This document shows positions 42,117 to 49,727 of a stretch of 64,000 nucleotides of DNA, in pieces. The stretch spans positions 49,660-113,659 of the IMG/VR virus record IMGVR_UViG_3300027749_000055; one strand, written 5' to 3'. The notes under the pieces were generated by a model. That model did not search any database. It was not told the DNA's origin and was given only the letters and a program-made list of their open reading frames with translations. This DNA comes from a virus. Numbering within the stretch: the first letter of the stretch is position 1; the number at the start of each line of letters is the position of its first letter. The translations under genes were made by a program, and so were the position numbers.

Positions 42117-43082
42117 CTATGCTAAAAACAAGCGCAACTGACGTTCTTGCGGTTGTGGGATTTCTTCCACGACCCCTTTGACGGGACGAGTAACGGTAAA
42201 GGCTTGCGCCCGTTCTTTTGGATACGGCAGGATTTTGTTACGGGATTCGAACTCTCGCCGCAGGATTTTTGTTTCCAATTTGTTCGCCCCCAGAACAAGG
42301 GCGTATTTGTGCTTGCTGGGAACGATTATTTTCTCTGCCCCTGCCTGCACTTCTTTGCTCTTTGCCCGCAATGCTGACTCGATTTCACTAGGAATGTTCT
42401 CCCACAACATTCCGGTATCGGAAGTCCAATTTGATTGCCACGAATAGCCAAGTTCTTTGGCATATTTTCTGTAGGCACTGCGCTGACGGAAGAATCGGTC
42501 AGACACAACCTTGCCGGAGTAGGGGTTGATGTGTCGAGTAGTGGTTCCCGACCCCTGCCCCAAGTAATAAAAGTTGCAGGCTTGGTAAATTGTTCCAAGT
42601 TCCCGTGCCATTGGGTCGGAATAGGCAGTGAAAAGACGAAACTGGGTGTTTTTCACTGCCCAGCGGGTCGCCCACATCATAAAAGAACTCGCCAAATTCT
42701 TCGGACTCCACGAAATGCAAGCCCCCCGTGAAATAAGACGTTCGAGTTCCGGCGTTTTTTCACCGAGAAGCGTCGAGAAGGCGTTGGGGAGATTCATCAG
42801 GATTACACCAGCCAACACGGTGTCGTGATACGCCCCGAACCAATGCGTCGTGTATTGCGAGAGGTTGCCGAGCCATTCGTGTCGCTTGATGAACTCCGTG
42901 GCTTCAGCCCGCCCCATAGCGTCGTTAATTGTCCTGAACTCGAAGTCGGCAACGGTCAGATTTTCCACATACTCCCGTGTAAAACCGGACATAACGAGGT
43001 CGTCCTCAGCGTTGCGTAAGCGTATGTCGTATTGCCAGCAATGGTCTTTTTCGTAGACCCGCAGTTCCGCTTCAGAACTCAC
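42117..43082 (-). CDS. Mom-like DNA adenine modification enzyme (GNAT fold)
   Basis: The GTG at 43082 overlaps the stop of the gene before it (GTGA). The Mom pattern is clear: 'HEWLGNLSQYTTHWFGAYHD', 'LERLISRGACISWSPKNLAS' (about 115-132), then 'FTAYSDPMARELGTIYQACN' continuing into 'FYYLGQGSG' (about 151-178). In phage Mu, Mom uses this GNAT-like fold to convert adenine in DNA to N6-carbamoylmethyladenine, protecting the genome from restriction. The last 100 residues here are an extra Lys/Arg-rich region. Protection of phage DNA is the likely role; the exact modified base is unknown. Confidence 0.85.
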   Translation of the reverse strand: MSSEAELRVYEKDHCWQYDIRLRNAEDDLVMSGFTREYVENLTVADFEFRTINDAMGRAEATEFIKRHEWLGNLSQYTTHWFGAYHDTVLAGVILMNLPNAFSTLLGEKTPELERLISRGACISWSPKNLASSFMMWATRWAVKNTQFRLFTAYSDPMARELGTIYQACNFYYLGQGSGTTTRHINPYSGKVVSDRFFRQRSAYRKYAKELGYSWQSNWTSDTGMLWENIPSEIESALRAKSKEVQAGAEKIIVPSKHKYALVLGANKLETKILRREFESRNKILPYPKERAQAFTVTRPVKGVVEEIPQPQERQLRLFLA

Positions 43083-43465
43083 AGGTCTTCTACAAATTCG
43101 TCGGGCTTGCCCCAACTCCAACCAAACGGTTCTTTGAGCGAAAATAAAACCAAGATTTGCGCTGTCTCGTCTTGATATTCGCTGCCGATTACTTCGATGG
43201 CGGGCACTTTGCCGAAGTGGGCAATTTCCAAAGCGTCCTCAGGAACCTTGTCACCGGAAAAACTGATACCCAACGGTGCGGGTCGAATGGGTAGGTATTG
43301 AAATTCGTCCCAATCGTCCTCGCTCTCCCAGCCAGCCTTAGCCGCAAGATTTTCTGCCGTCTCGGTGTCGTGCGCTTCGCCTAGCGTCACCTCATAAACA
43401 ATGAAACCGTCGGCATTTGTTCGCACGACCACGGCGTTTTCGTTTGAGAGGGTTAGATAGTTCAC
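43079..43465 (-). CDS. hypothetical protein upstream of Mom-like gene (128 aa)
   Basis: An acidic protein of beta strands and helices ('VVVRTNADGFIVYEVTLGEA', 'ILVLFSLKEPFGWSWGKPDE'). It is translationally coupled to the Mom-like gene, so it could be a partner or regulator. It does not resemble Mu Com, which is a zinc-finger translational activator. No family recognised. Confidence 0.6.
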   Translation of the reverse strand: MNYLTLSNENAVVVRTNADGFIVYEVTLGEAHDTETAENLAAKAGWESEDDWDEFQYLPIRPAPLGISFSGDKVPEDALEIAHFGKVPAIEVIGSEYQDETAQILVLFSLKEPFGWSWGKPDEFVEDL

Positions 43466-43482
43466 GGTAGAACAATACCAAA

Positions 43483-44085
43483 CTAGAAGTCTTCAAAAGT
43501 TGAGCCCGCAAGCATTTTTTTGAGGTCACGGTGATAGAGGTTCGCACCCAAGCCCTGCTCGACCTCCCAAATCGGAACCAAGTGTCCGAGCGAGCAATAG
43601 AAGCCCACATTCGGAATCTCCGTGTGCGTCCCAAACTCCTTAAAACGTCGAAACCCGTTGGGGCTAAAGGGTCGCTTGCTCTGTTCCTCGATAAACCAAT
43701 TCCGAACTTGCTCGGTGTTCATTATGTATAACTGTTGCGTTTCGTGAAGGTAGTAGAAAAACAGGTCGGATTTTGTTTTCATAAAGCAACCCAAGGTCAT
43801 ATGGAACTCGCTGCTTACTAACTCGAAGGCAAAGTTGTTCGTCTTGTGACCAATGTAGTCCACCTTGACCTCAATGGTCGTGGACGTAATCTCTCCGTTT
43901 TGATTGCGAACCCAGATGAGGTCAATGTCGTCCTCTTTTTGTTGCTGGACGGTTGCTTCGAGAACGTCCACCGTCGAATCGAAAAAGCGGAGGTATTGGC
44001 GTATGGGTTTCATACCCTCGTTTTCCATTTGCTGCGATTTTTGAAACGTACTCCTACCGTAGTCACGTCCGTCAAGACGAGGCAC
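43483..44085 (-). CDS. PD-(D/E)XK-like nuclease near Mom-like gene
   Basis: The GTG at 44085 follows AGGAGATATCT. Residues 45-75 give 'DDIDLIWVRNQNG' then 'TTIEVKVDYIGHK': the D...E-x-K arrangement of the restriction-endonuclease fold, with the supporting 'FAFELVSSE'. The protein also has 'QYLRFFDSTVDVLEATVQQ' before the core. It may be an endonuclease acting on host or competitor DNA that lacks the phage modification, since the Mom-like gene lies two genes downstream. That pairing is inferred. It could also be a replication- or recombination-type nuclease. Confidence 0.65.
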   Translation of the reverse strand: MPRLDGRDYGRSTFQKSQQMENEGMKPIRQYLRFFDSTVDVLEATVQQQKEDDIDLIWVRNQNGEITSTTIEVKVDYIGHKTNNFAFELVSSEFHMTLGCFMKTKSDLFFYYLHETQQLYIMNTEQVRNWFIEEQSKRPFSPNGFRRFKEFGTHTEIPNVGFYCSLGHLVPIWEVEQGLGANLYHRDLKKMLAGSTFEDF

Positions 44086-44380
44086 AGATATCTCCTATTG
44101 CTTGGACAACCTCTTTGGGAACCTTCTTGACCGCCGACATAATCGTCGTGTGGTTGCGTCCGGCGACAAGCCCAATGGTCGAATACGACATACGGCAATG
44201 CTCACGCAGACACGCCCAATAAAGATGACGTGCCTTCATTAGATATGAGTAGCGACGGTCACTGAGAATTTCCTGCTCACTGATTCCCGTCGAAGCGACT
44301 ACAACTGAGAGGACTTTCTGTGCAGTAACTTCTCCGCTCTTCGCCCACTTACGGACAACGGCGTGTGGGTCTGTTTTCAT
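44072..44380 (-). CDS. DnaA domain-IV-like DNA-binding protein
   Basis: From the ATG at 44380 the 102-residue protein has only the DnaA C-terminal helix-turn-helix: 'ILSDRRYSYLMKARHLYWAC', 'LREHCRMSYSTIGLVAGRNH', 'TTIMSAVKKV'. The G-R-N/D-H-T-T signature contacts the DnaA box. The ATPase domains are missing. It might occupy host origin boxes to block initiation, or mark a phage origin. It overlaps the nuclease gene by 14 bp. Confidence 0.8.
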   Translation of the reverse strand: MKTDPHAVVRKWAKSGEVTAQKVLSVVVASTGISEQEILSDRRYSYLMKARHLYWACLREHCRMSYSTIGLVAGRNHTTIMSAVKKVPKEVVQAIGDICASS

Positions 44381-44613
44381 TCGCCCGACAATAGCAGTGG
44401 TGACAGTGGCGAGTAAAGAGTGTGTTCGAGATGTTCGTGGTTGATAATCGTCACAATTCCTTCTTGCCAGCACCGCTTCTCAATCGCACCGCAGTTCTTC
44501 ACCTTCCACGCAATTTCTTCAAGGGCAAACGGAATCGCCGCTTCGAGGTCGGGTGCTTCAATGTGTAGGTCACGGGTGCGCCCATTCCAACGGGCAGCAA
44601 CACGCCACATCAT
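44377..44613 (-). CDS. hypothetical protein (78 aa)
   Basis: An ATGATG start at 44613 overlaps the previous TGA. The protein reads 'RVAARWNGRTRDLHIEAPDL' then 'AAIPFALEEIAWKVKNCGA', a small alpha/beta fold. No family is recognised. Coupled to the DnaA-like gene by ATGA. Confidence 0.55.
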   Translation of the reverse strand: MMWRVAARWNGRTRDLHIEAPDLEAAIPFALEEIAWKVKNCGAIEKRCWQEGIVTIINHEHLEHTLYSPLSPLLLSGE

Positions 44614-44858
44614 TTTTTTGCCTTGCTCTCTCGACACAGTTCGAGGCTGGAGTAAATGAATGAAAGTCCAATTACCCAAGCGATATACACGACGGCGAAC
44701 TCCCAGAAGAAGTTGTAGTTGGGGTGTTCGGGGTGGGTCGGATAAACGTTCAACACAATCACAGACAAGAACGTCAGCATTGTCGCTGCAAAAGCGTGAC
44801 GGTGAGTCATTCGAGCCTTGGCATTAAATCGGTGACGGCGGTGTTTCGGTTGTTGCAC
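44610..44858 (-). CDS. small membrane protein, two spans (82 aa)
   Basis: The GTG at 44858 has AAGGAGG upstream. A basic N-terminus ('QQPKHRRHRFNAKAR') is followed by two hydrophobic segments, 'FAATMLTFLSVIVLNVY' and 'FFWEFAVVYIAWVIGLSFIY'. It begins the minus-strand operon containing the DnaA-like, nuclease and Mom-like genes. An inverted repeat GAACGC/GCGTTC at 44872-44890 lies just upstream. Possibly a superinfection-exclusion or membrane-anchor protein; unproven. Confidence 0.6.
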   Translation of the reverse strand: MQQPKHRRHRFNAKARMTHRHAFAATMLTFLSVIVLNVYPTHPEHPNYNFFWEFAVVYIAWVIGLSFIYSSLELCRESKAKK

Positions 44859-44983
44859 GGTTCCTCCTTATGAACGCTTCGTGTGCGTTCAATAGTTTTC
44901 CATATCAACGGGGGTTGCGTCAAGTAGCAGGAGAATCACCAATAAACACAAGGGTTTCCAAAGTTTCTCAAATTTCTTAGAAA

Positions 44984-45019
44984 TTGACTTGACTTGTGTA
45001 GGGGGGTTGTGTGTAGAAT
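44984..45019 (+). promoter_or_regulatory. promoter of the amidoligase gene
   Basis: Overlapping TTGACT boxes at 44984 and 44989 and TAGAAT at 45014-45019 (19 bp from the second) precede the gene at 45051. The stretch GGGGGGTTGTGTG between them resembles the sequence at the SSB promoter, where CACAACCCCCC lies in the spacer on the other strand, so the two promoters may share a regulator. Confidence 0.6.
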
Positions 45020-45050
45020 GGAAATCGTTGGAATACAAGGAGGAAACCAA

Positions 45051-46142
45051 ATGCCAACTAACATCAACCGACCTAGCACTTACGGAACGAGCAACATCTC
45101 TCGTAGCCGTCTTGCGACTATCCGCCGTCAGGACGAAGCACTGCGTCTCCGTCGTAGCGGTATGACTTATGTGGAGATTGCTCGTCAGTTGGGCTTCACA
45201 CCCAACGGCGTTGCTCGTCCGCAATCTGCGGCTGAGGCTGTTCGTGCTGCAGAGCGTCGTCAGCGTATTGCAAACAGCAACACCGCAGTTCAGACCGTTG
45301 CTAACGCTACGGCAATCACCACTGACGGACTCTCGACTCGCACCTTCGGGTTCGAGGCTGAGTTCTTCAACATCACCCCCAGCGTTGCGCTTCGTGCGCT
45401 CGCTGACGTTGGTATCACCGCCTCATTCGAGGGCTACACCCACCGTAACGTTCACATTTGGAAGTGTGTGACCGACGCTTCGGTGACTCGCACGGGCACG
45501 GGTGAGGGTGCGGGCTTGGAGTTGGTTAGCCCCATTCTCCGTGGTCGTGACGGCTTGGAGTGGGCTGCGAAGGCTCTCGACGCTCTCCGTGGTGCTGGCG
45601 CAAAGATAGACCGCACCTGCGGTATGCACGTTCACGTCGGTATGGACGGTCTGACGGGTATGGAGATGATGAAGATTGTGGACACCTACGTCGCCAATCA
45701 AACGAACATCAACCGCATTGTCTCCCGTAGTCGTCACAACAACGACTACTGCCTGCCCTTCAATGAGGTTCACGCACCCTCGACGCAATACCGTCCGAAC
45801 AACTACGAAGCACTCCGTGGTGCGAACACGGCAACTGCCACGACCCGCCTCAGCGGTGTTCTGTCATCTGCGCCTCGCTACCGTGTCGTGAATCTCACGT
45901 CTTACGGCAAGTATGGAACCTTAGAGTTCCGTCAGCACCAAGGCACGTTGAACGGCAAGAAGGGCACGGCGTGGATTGAGTTTTTGCTCGGTCTTGTCGA
46001 GACTTCGGTTGCGTCCAACCCCGTGAACGCCTACGCCTCGGTCTACGAGATGATAACGGCTTTGGGTGTGAGCAACACCACCGCTCGCTATCTCGTTCGT
46101 CGTGAGTCTCAGTTGAATCCCGAACCGATGGTGGTCGCCTAA
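45051..46142 (+). CDS. GS-like amidoligase (Amidoligase_2 family)
   Basis: The ATG after AAGGAGGAAACCA gives 363 residues. Residues 20-60 contain a helix-turn-helix-like segment ('RRSGMTYVEIARQLGFTPNG'). The amidoligase fold starts at about 100: 'RTFGFEAEFFNI' (metal-binding E-x-E), 'GAGLELVSPILRGRDGLEW', 'KIDRTCGMHVHVGMDGLTG', and 'YGTLEFRQHQGTL'. These are the glutamine-synthetase-like carboxylate-amine ligase motifs. A fused N-terminal DNA-binding element is unusual. With GAT-II and GGCT genes nearby it likely makes an amide or isopeptide bond on a metabolite or protein. Confidence 0.85.
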   Translation: MPTNINRPSTYGTSNISRSRLATIRRQDEALRLRRSGMTYVEIARQLGFTPNGVARPQSAAEAVRAAERRQRIANSNTAVQTVANATAITTDGLSTRTFGFEAEFFNITPSVALRALADVGITASFEGYTHRNVHIWKCVTDASVTRTGTGEGAGLELVSPILRGRDGLEWAAKALDALRGAGAKIDRTCGMHVHVGMDGLTGMEMMKIVDTYVANQTNINRIVSRSRHNNDYCLPFNEVHAPSTQYRPNNYEALRGANTATATTRLSGVLSSAPRYRVVNLTSYGKYGTLEFRQHQGTLNGKKGTAWIEFLLGLVETSVASNPVNAYASVYEMITALGVSNTTARYLVRRESQLNPEPMVVA

Positions 46143-46154
46143 CAGGATTTTCTT

Positions 46155-46188
46155 CCTCACTCGTCAGGCTTAGGTTTGACGAGTGAGG
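46155..46188 (+). terminator. terminator after amidoligase gene
   Basis: A perfect 12-bp stem, CCTCACTCGTCA (46155-46166) with TGACGAGTGAGG (46177-46188), 10-base loop, followed by GGTTTATC. It separates the amidoligase and amidotransferase transcripts, or attenuates read-through. Confidence 0.7.
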
Positions 46189-46194
46189 GGTTTA

Positions 46195-46203
46195 TCAAGT
46201 ATC
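46195..46203 (-). promoter_or_regulatory. candidate operator TCAAGTATC
   Basis: This 9-mer is the complement of GATACTTGA, which also occurs at the promoter near 48634 and twice near 54020. It lies 33 bp upstream of the amidotransferase start. Confidence 0.4.
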
Positions 46204-46235
46204 ATTTATTAAGCACAGTTCATAAGGAGGACATT

Positions 46236-46979
46236 ATGTGTGGTATTGCAGGATTTTGTCTCAGTGCAGACGAACACATCAACGCTCGCAAAGTCAGTAT
46301 GGCATTGCTAAAGCAAATCAAGAGCCGTGGCACGGACGCTACGGGTGCAGCGTGGGTTACGCCCGCCAACAAAGAGAAGGGCACTAGGGCGACCATTGCG
46401 GTCAGCAAAGCCCCCGTTCCCGCAACCTTGTTCGACCCCTACATTGCGAAAATGCCCGCCAAGGCTCGACGTGTGATTCTTCACACTCGATACGCAACGC
46501 AGGGTAGTCCGCTCAACAACTTGAACAATCACCCGATTGTTTCAGGAAAGATTGTGGGCGTTCACAACGGACACCTAAACAATGACGACGACGTGTTCTC
46601 GTATTTTGATGAGTTTCGTAAGGGTCAAGTAGACAGTGAGGCTGCGTTTGCATTGCTCAACCGAACCACGTTCCACCCTACGCAAGTCCTCAACTCCCTA
46701 GAGGGTCGTGCTTCGCTGGCGTGGCTCGACGGTCGGGACAAGCGAGACTTGCAACTCGCCCGTGTCTCCGGCTCACCGCTCGCTATTGGTGGCACTACTA
46801 AAGGTTCGCTGTTTTTCGCCTCAACGCTTCCGCTTCTCGCAGCCGCCTGTGCCGAAGCGAAAGTTCAACTTGCGTGGATTGAAGAACTTGACGAGGGCAC
46901 TTACCTGCGGATTCGTAACGGCGAGATTACCGAGTTCGAGTCAATCGGTGAATCGAAGAAGACGTTGGTGGCTGTATGA
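46236..46979 (+). CDS. class-II glutamine amidotransferase (Ntn hydrolase)
   Basis: AAGGAGG precedes the ATG. 'MCGIAGFCLS' gives the N-terminal Cys nucleophile after Met removal. The glutaminase loops follow: 'IKSRGTDATGAAW', 'LHTRYATQGSPLNNLNNHPI', 'VGVHNGHLNNDDDV', and 'GRASLAWLDG'. There is no attached synthetase domain, so it should supply ammonia to a partner. The amidoligase gene just upstream is the obvious candidate. It is cotranslated with the gene that follows (ATGA). Confidence 0.88.
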   Translation: MCGIAGFCLSADEHINARKVSMALLKQIKSRGTDATGAAWVTPANKEKGTRATIAVSKAPVPATLFDPYIAKMPAKARRVILHTRYATQGSPLNNLNNHPIVSGKIVGVHNGHLNNDDDVFSYFDEFRKGQVDSEAAFALLNRTTFHPTQVLNSLEGRASLAWLDGRDKRDLQLARVSGSPLAIGGTTKGSLFFASTLPLLAAACAEAKVQLAWIEELDEGTYLRIRNGEITEFESIGESKKTLVAV

Positions 46980-47323
46980 CGACCAACCCCTTCGCTGACC
47001 CGCACGGCGCAGAATGGCATATGGAGTGGGGCGGGGAAAAGTTTTTCGCCCCCTCCGCCTTCGACCTGCTTGCTCAGGTTGGTGAGCGTTCGTATGCGCC
47101 CCTCGACCATAAGTATCCGAAGCGTGGCATTGCCTATCGGGTCTTCGTGCAGTATCGAGTTCTGATTGACGACGAGTTGCCGGACGATATTTTCTTGACC
47201 CGTCTGGCAGAGTTCGGGATTATCTCCCTGACCGTCAAGGGCAAACTGCCCAACGACTTGCTGCAAGAAGCCCTGAACTTTGCCGAATCTTGGTATGCGA
47301 ATCCCGACACAAAAGAAATTTGA
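46976..47323 (+). CDS. hypothetical protein coupled to amidotransferase (115 aa)
   Basis: The ATG overlaps the amidotransferase stop. The sequence has 'EWHMEWGGEKFFAPSAFDLL' and 'IAYRVFVQYRVLIDDELPDD', an alpha/beta fold with many aromatics. Coupling suggests work in the same pathway. No family recognised. Confidence 0.6.
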   Translation: MTTNPFADPHGAEWHMEWGGEKFFAPSAFDLLAQVGERSYAPLDHKYPKRGIAYRVFVQYRVLIDDELPDDIFLTRLAEFGIISLTVKGKLPNDLLQEALNFAESWYANPDTKEI

Positions 47324-47326
47324 AAC

Positions 47327-47361
47327 TTGACTTGACTTAGGTTACTAACCTGTGGTTGAAT
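47327..47361 (+). promoter_or_regulatory. promoter with internal operator
   Basis: TTGACT boxes at 47327 and 47332, and TTGAAT at 47356 (18 bp from the second). Between them is the perfect inverted repeat AGGTT-ACT-AACCT at 47339-47351, placed where a repressor would block polymerase. The gene at 47391 follows. Confidence 0.65.
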
Positions 47362-47390
47362 ATATATATCAGACAACAAGGAGGAAACAA

Positions 47391-48272
47391 ATGTTTGGAA
47401 TGAATGAAATTGAAATTAACGAGCAGGCTCGCAAGAAACTTCTCGGCGCATTGACCCAGCGGGCAGCACGACTGAGCGAGGGCGTGGTTGTTACTGAGCG
47501 TCCTATGAATGTCGGTGGCTCATACGACCTCGCTCGCAACCTCGAAGGGGTGGCGGGAATCACCGACATTCAGAACCCGACGTGGCGTAGGAACGACGAG
47601 GGCGACGTTACGTTCTCGTTCGACGCAGTGGCGGTTCGTGAGGCTGTGGCTGAGCGTCGCAACTCTCTAACCGGCGGTGCTAAGCGTTCGGTCACGGTTT
47701 TTCTGAACAAGATTGACGAGGCTATTGAGGCTCGTCGTCAAGCGTTGGAGGTCGTCGCTCAGAGCGAGGCTCTCGGAATCCTGATGAACCGTGCCTACCA
47801 CCGTGGTCAGCAGGCAGGTCTTGACTCGCTGGTCTACGACTACAACTCTCTTGTCCGTGCAATCACGACTCTGAAGGTACACGAAGCAGTTACGGTTCAG
47901 ACCTACAACGGCGTTGATGTTCGTGTCGCAGATTCTCACATTGGCTCATTGTGCGTCAAACCCTACATTGACGAGGACGGGGTTCACGCAGTGTGGGAGG
48001 CTCAGGCTGAGAGCGACAGCGACTTCTCAAACTCGCTAACTCGTCTGCACCCTATGTGCCAGCGTTACGTCGAGGGATTCAACGGCTTGCTTGGTTCGTT
48101 TGATTCGGCAGAAGAGGCGATTTTTGAGATTCGCCACGCCTTCATCTCGGCGGGTCACACGGCTCTCCGTGTGGTTGAAGCGGAAATCAACGACTTACTG
48201 AACAAGATTTTTGAGCAGTTCGGTATCAGCGTTGCAGTCGAAGTTCGTCAGCCCGTTATGGCTGGCGTTTAG
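47391..48272 (+). CDS. hypothetical helical protein (293 aa)
   Basis: AAGGAGGAAACAA precedes the ATG. The protein is mainly helical, with charged segments ('AVAVREAVAERRNSLTGGAK', 'KIDEAIEARRQALEVVAQSE') and a C-terminal helix bundle. No known domain is evident. It is preceded by an operator-bearing promoter, so regulated early expression is likely. Confidence 0.65.
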   Translation: MFGMNEIEINEQARKKLLGALTQRAARLSEGVVVTERPMNVGGSYDLARNLEGVAGITDIQNPTWRRNDEGDVTFSFDAVAVREAVAERRNSLTGGAKRSVTVFLNKIDEAIEARRQALEVVAQSEALGILMNRAYHRGQQAGLDSLVYDYNSLVRAITTLKVHEAVTVQTYNGVDVRVADSHIGSLCVKPYIDEDGVHAVWEAQAESDSDFSNSLTRLHPMCQRYVEGFNGLLGSFDSAEEAIFEIRHAFISAGHTALRVVEAEINDLLNKIFEQFGISVAVEVRQPVMAGV

Positions 48273-48294
48273 GAACAGGAAGGAGGAAACCAAG

Positions 48295-48612
48295 ATGAAT
48301 AAGCACACCAACAATGTCGTGGCGATTATCAGCGACGCTCTAACGAGCGTTGTCGAGGGTAACGACGCTCAGGCGGTCAAGCACTTGTCTATTGCTATCA
48401 AAGCACTGACGGGCACGAAGAACCACACAACCAGCGTGGCTAAGACAACCAACGGACGACGTGGCCCAAAGCCCGCTCTGAACGTTGAGCAAGTCGCAAC
48501 GCTGCGGAATCGTCTCGCCAGCGGTGAGCGTGTCGTGGACGTGGCTAGGGCTTTGGGCATTTCAACCCAAACGATTTATCGCCACGTGCGTCTCGCCAAG
48601 ACGAACGCCTAG
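48295..48612 (+). CDS. helix-turn-helix protein with resolvase-type C-terminus (105 aa)
   Basis: AGGAAGGAGG lies upstream of the ATG at 48295. Residues 55-103, 'GRRGPKPALNVEQVATLRNR', 'LASGERVVDVARALGISTQT', 'IYRHV', match the DNA-binding domain of serine recombinases (HTH_7). The catalytic domain is absent; the N-terminal half is a short helical oligomerisation-type segment. Probably a small transcription regulator. Confidence 0.75.
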   Translation: MNKHTNNVVAIISDALTSVVEGNDAQAVKHLSIAIKALTGTKNHTTSVAKTTNGRRGPKPALNVEQVATLRNRLASGERVVDVARALGISTQTIYRHVRLAKTNA

Positions 48613-48633
48613 GAGGGCTTTAGGGGTGGCTGC

Positions 48634-48670
48634 GATACTTGATTGTGTCTCAGCCACCCGCTAAAGTATC
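48634..48670 (+). promoter_or_regulatory. promoter with GATACTT/AAGTATC inverted repeat
   Basis: TTGATT (48639-48644), 17-bp spacer, TAAAGT (48662-48667). GATACTT (48634-48640) and AAGTATC (48664-48670) form an inverted repeat that overlaps both boxes, a good position for repression. AAGGAGG and a GTG start follow. Confidence 0.65.
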
Positions 48671-48698
48671 AACTACGGTTGAACATAAGGAGGAAACC

Positions 48699-48995
48699 GT
48701 GAACAAGAAATTTGTAGTGACTTTAGAAATTGAGTTTGACCCCACCGAGCGTGACGGCACAGACAGGATTATCGGCAACCCGTGGTCTTGGAACTTCTCG
48801 CACCTTCTAAGTGCGGGTAGTGTCCACGTCCTCGCCAGCGTTGAGAGCGCATACGAGGCTTGCTGCGAATCAGCAATCGAGTGGTTCAACACTCCCTACG
48901 ACCAGCGTTACATCAAGATTTTTGATTCTTGTCATCACGACGAGACGTGCCACAACTACATTCCAATCGAGGAAGACGAAGATGGCAAGCAATAG
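48699..48995 (+). CDS. hypothetical protein (98 aa)
   Basis: A GTG start with AAGGAGGAAACC upstream. 'KKFVVTLEIEFDPTERDGTD' begins a beta-rich fold; a C-terminal 'SCHHDETCHNYIP' could bind a metal. First gene of a dense run of tiny coupled genes up to the terminase. No family recognised. Confidence 0.6.
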   Translation: MNKKFVVTLEIEFDPTERDGTDRIIGNPWSWNFSHLLSAGSVHVLASVESAYEACCESAIEWFNTPYDQRYIKIFDSCHHDETCHNYIPIEEDEDGKQ

Positions 48996-49131
48996 CGAAG
49001 CCCGTAAGCGTCGGGAAGAAGCGGCTAGGTCGCAGTGCGACCACCCAGAAGTCGGACTTATTGCAAATGACGAAGGCGAGTTGAACGTGATTGAGTTCAC
49101 CTTCTGCCCCCTGTGTGGAGTGGAACTATGA
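48982..49131 (+). CDS. mini zinc-ribbon protein (49 aa)
   Basis: Starts at ATG 48982, overlapping the previous gene by 14 bp. Basic helix 'SEARKRREEAARSQCDH' followed by 'NVIEFTFCPLCGVEL'. C..H ... C-x2-C suits one zinc. Its C-terminus resembles the proteins at 49208 and 49536. Confidence 0.6.
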   Translation: MASNSEARKRREEAARSQCDHPEVGLIANDEGELNVIEFTFCPLCGVEL

Positions 49132-49211
49132 GTCAAACATTTGGTTTTTGGACATTATGGGCATTTATCCTTGTTGCTACCGTTTTGCTTGTTAGGTGGG
49201 GTGAGCGATGA
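49128..49211 (+). CDS. single-span membrane micropeptide (27 aa)
   Basis: ATGA overlaps at both ends with neighbouring genes support real translation. The sequence from 'MSQTFGFWTLWAF' to 'LLVRWGER' is one hydrophobic span with a positive C-terminus. Role unknown. Confidence 0.5.
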   Translation: MSQTFGFWTLWAFILVATVLLVRWGER

Positions 49212-49357
49212 ACGCCGAAGAACTAAAGTTGAACAACCTAGAAACCGAAGTTGAGTGCGATGTAGACCACGACACCGTTCAGGGTAGCCATTTGGAAAAA
49301 GATGGGTGGACTGATGTGGACACCAACTACTGCCCTAAGTGTGGAGAGGAACTATGA
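49208..49357 (+). CDS. mini zinc-ribbon protein, paralogue A (49 aa)
   Basis: 'MNAEELKLNNLETEVE' followed by an acidic middle and 'YCPKCGEEL'. Both ends are shared with the protein at 49536, so the pair arose by duplication. Coupled by ATGA to neighbours. Confidence 0.6.
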   Translation: MNAEELKLNNLETEVECDVDHDTVQGSHLEKDGWTDVDTNYCPKCGEEL

Positions 49358-49539
49358 CCCCCGACGAACGCCAAGCCCTACGAGAGAAGCACCGTGTCGG
49401 TCAGAACGAAGCCGACGACCAGTGCCAAGCGTGTTTCACTATCCCCTACCCCTGCGATGTAATCAAGGTACTGGACTGGGCAGAGCAAGCCTACAACGAT
49501 GGCTGGAAAGCCTGCGACTTCCAATGGAGAGAACTATGA
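49354..49539 (+). CDS. small Cys-rich protein (61 aa)
   Basis: 'TPDERQALREKHRVGQ' then 'CQACFTIPYPCDVIKVLDW', a C-x2-C-x5-PC pattern frequent in small actinobacterial phage proteins. It separates the two zinc-ribbon paralogues and is coupled to both. Confidence 0.6.
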   Translation: MTPDERQALREKHRVGQNEADDQCQACFTIPYPCDVIKVLDWAEQAYNDGWKACDFQWREL

Positions 49540-49727
49540 ACCCCGAAGAACTAAAGTTCAGCGACCTCAAAACTGAAGTTGAACACTCAGAAATCCGTGC
49601 AAGTGACACTTCTGACGTAATGCCTACAAATGAGTGCAGGCACGTTCAGTCTCGTATGCTGAAAGTGTTTCGTGGATACCAATTTATTCCCAATAAGTTC
49701 TGCCCTGAGTGTGGAGAGGAACTGTGA
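49536..49727 (+). CDS. mini zinc-ribbon protein, paralogue B (63 aa)
   Basis: 'MNPEELKFSDLKTEVEHSE' and the end 'FCPECGEEL' match paralogue A at 49208; the central part differs and is longer. Coupled by overlapping start and stop with both neighbours. Confidence 0.6.
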   Translation: MNPEELKFSDLKTEVEHSEIRASDTSDVMPTNECRHVQSRMLKVFRGYQFIPNKFCPECGEEL

